From: Demequina lutea | GTDB lineage: Bacteria; Actinomycetota; Actinomycetes; Actinomycetales; Demequinaceae | Assembly: GCF_013409005.1 (NCBI RefSeq) | Contig: NZ_JACBZO010000001.1 | Location: 1,426,001 to 1,490,000, forward strand | DNA: 64,000 nucleotides | Reading direction: 5' to 3' | In this document: positions 63,001 through 64,000 of the stretch, piece after piece | How positions within the stretch are numbered: position 1 is the stretch's first letter | How the letters are laid out: each line of letters opens with the position of its first letter | Notes under the pieces: model-generated | Database searches by the model: none | What the model was told of the DNA's origin: nothing | Seen by the model: only the letters and a program-made list of their open reading frames with translations | Position numbers and translations under genes: made by a program

Positions 63001-64000
63001 GTGCTTCGCACCCACCTCGCCGGAAACCTCCGCGCCGCCGACGCAGGCGCGACCGTCACCCTGTCAGGCTGGGTTGGCCGTCGCCGCGATCACGGCGGCG
63101 TCGCGTTCATCGACCTGCGCGATGCCTCGGGCTTTGCCCAGGTGGTGCTGCGCGAGGACATCGCCCACTCGCTGCGCACCGAGTACGTCATCCAGGTCAC
63201 CGGTGAGGTGCGCCTGCGTCCCGACGGCTCGACAAACCCCAACCTTCCCTCCGGTGAGATCGAGGTCGTCGGCTCCGAGGTCGTCGTCCTCAACGAGTCC
63301 GCGCCCACGCCGTTCCCGATCGACGAGCACGTCACCGTCGGCGAGGAGGCCCGCCTCAAGTACCGCTACCTCGACCTGCGTCGGCCGCGTCAGCGCGAGG
63401 CCATGGTGCTGCGTTCCAAGGCCAACCAGGCCGCGCGCCGCGTGCTCGACCGCCACGACTTCCTCGAGATCGAGACGCCAACGCTGACGCACTCGACGCC
63501 CGAGGGTGCCCGCGACTTCCTGGTGCCCGCTCGCCTCGCGCCCGGCTCCTGGTACGCCCTGCCCCAGTCGCCGCAGCTGTTCAAGCAGTTGCTGATGGTG
63601 GCCGGCATGGAGAAGTACTACCAGATCGCGCGCTGCTACCGCGATGAGGACTTCCGCGCGGACCGCCAGCCCGAGTTCACGCAACTCGACGTTGAGATGT
63701 CGTTCGTTGACCAGGACGACGTCATCGCGCTGGGCGAGGAGATCGTGCGCGAGCTCTGGGCGCTCATCGGCTACGAGGTCCCGCTACCCATCCCGCGCCT
63801 GACCTTCGCCGACGCGATGGCCCGCTTTGGCTCGGACAAGCCCGACCTGCGGTTTGGCCTCGAGCTCACCGAGCTCACCGAATACTTCAGTCAGACGCCG
63901 TTTAGGGTCTTCCAGTCCGAGTACGTCGGCGCCGTCGTCATGCCCGGTGGCGCGTCGCAGCCGCGCAAGACTCTCGACGCGTGGCAAGACTGGGCCAAGC
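63001..64000 (+). CDS. aspS: Aspartyl-tRNA synthetase, 3' end beyond the window
   Basis: Frame open from GTG at 63,001 to the last base (333 codons seen of about 590). N-terminal OB anticodon-binding domain ([20 protein letters not shown]), then the class II core with motif 1 region ([20 protein letters not shown]), the flipping loop and motif 2 ([20 protein letters not shown]). A ribosome site is CGAAAGG 9-10 bases upstream. Whether it is discriminating for Asp cannot be judged from this part. Confidence 0.97.
   Translation, partial: MLRTHLAGNLRAADAGATVTLSGWVGRRRDHGGVAFIDLRDASGFAQVVLREDIAHSLRTEYVIQVTGEVRLRPDGSTNPNLPSGEIEVVGSEVVVLNESAPTPFPIDEHVTVGEEARLKYRYLDLRRPRQREAMVLRSKANQAARRVLDRHDFLEIETPTLTHSTPEGARDFLVPARLAPGSWYALPQSPQLFKQLLMVAGMEKYYQIARCYRDEDFRADRQPEFTQLDVEMSFVDQDDVIALGEEIVRELWALIGYEVPLPIPRLTFADAMARFGSDKPDLRFGLELTELTEYFSQTPFRVFQSEYVGAVVMPGGASQPRKTLDAWQDWAK

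Overview
The window is about two thirds GC, uses many GTG starts and carries ruvCAB-secDF-rel-hisS-aspS, pgsA-acyltransferase-pimA (phosphatidylinositol mannoside synthesis), maltooligosyl-trehalose genes and a two-DUF-rich actinobacterial gene set. It is a chromosomal piece of an actinobacterium, most likely of the order Micrococcales (Demequinaceae- or Cellulomonadaceae-like; the family is a guess).

Layout. 1-19.2 kb: ordinary chromosome: end of gnd, zapE, a coupled treY-treZ-ppk2 operon on the minus strand, an Aer-like PAS protein, a CPA1 antiporter, a ZIP transporter, an aldo/keto reductase, a PAP2 phosphatase, a lipoprotein, a cupin, a tocopherol-cyclase-like protein and a diguanylate cyclase. 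19.3-32.6 kb: an accessory island bounded by a truncated IS5-type element on the left and an IS30 element, itself split by an IS3 element, on the right. Its core is two divergent operons: an asparaginase-like enzyme with an MFS pump on one side, and a NitT/TauT-type ABC importer with a RutB-like amidohydrolase on the other, with a CGNR-type regulator between. Two nearly identical 43-bp sites each lie about 80 bp before the first structural gene of each operon. The right part of the island is decayed: a winged-helix regulator with a deletion and a nonsense codon, a multiply frameshifted gene and a membrane gene cut by IS30. 32.7-35.8 kb: GNAT, a tRNA Gly-Cys-Val operon with terminator, pabB-pabC, and a second tRNA-Val in inverted orientation. 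35.9-42 kb: a probable copper/metal-stress block (two-component system, SHOCT protein, cupredoxin, DUF3105 protein, a CueR-like promoter, YHS protein, and a permease fused to two YHS domains). 42-64 kb: housekeeping: thrS-HIT-pgsA-acyltransferase-pimA-pdxS-NUDIX-pdxT in an unbroken coupled run, then YebC, ruvCAB, secDF, rel, DUF349 protein, hisS and aspS (cut by the window end).

The most interesting system is the amide/ureido-compound island: uptake (ABC), hydrolysis (two amidohydrolase-type enzymes, one with an altered active-site motif), export (MFS) and a local regulator with paired operators. The substrate cannot be read from the sequence. Short tandem repeats of 9, 10, 15, 19 and 24 bp are scattered through the window.
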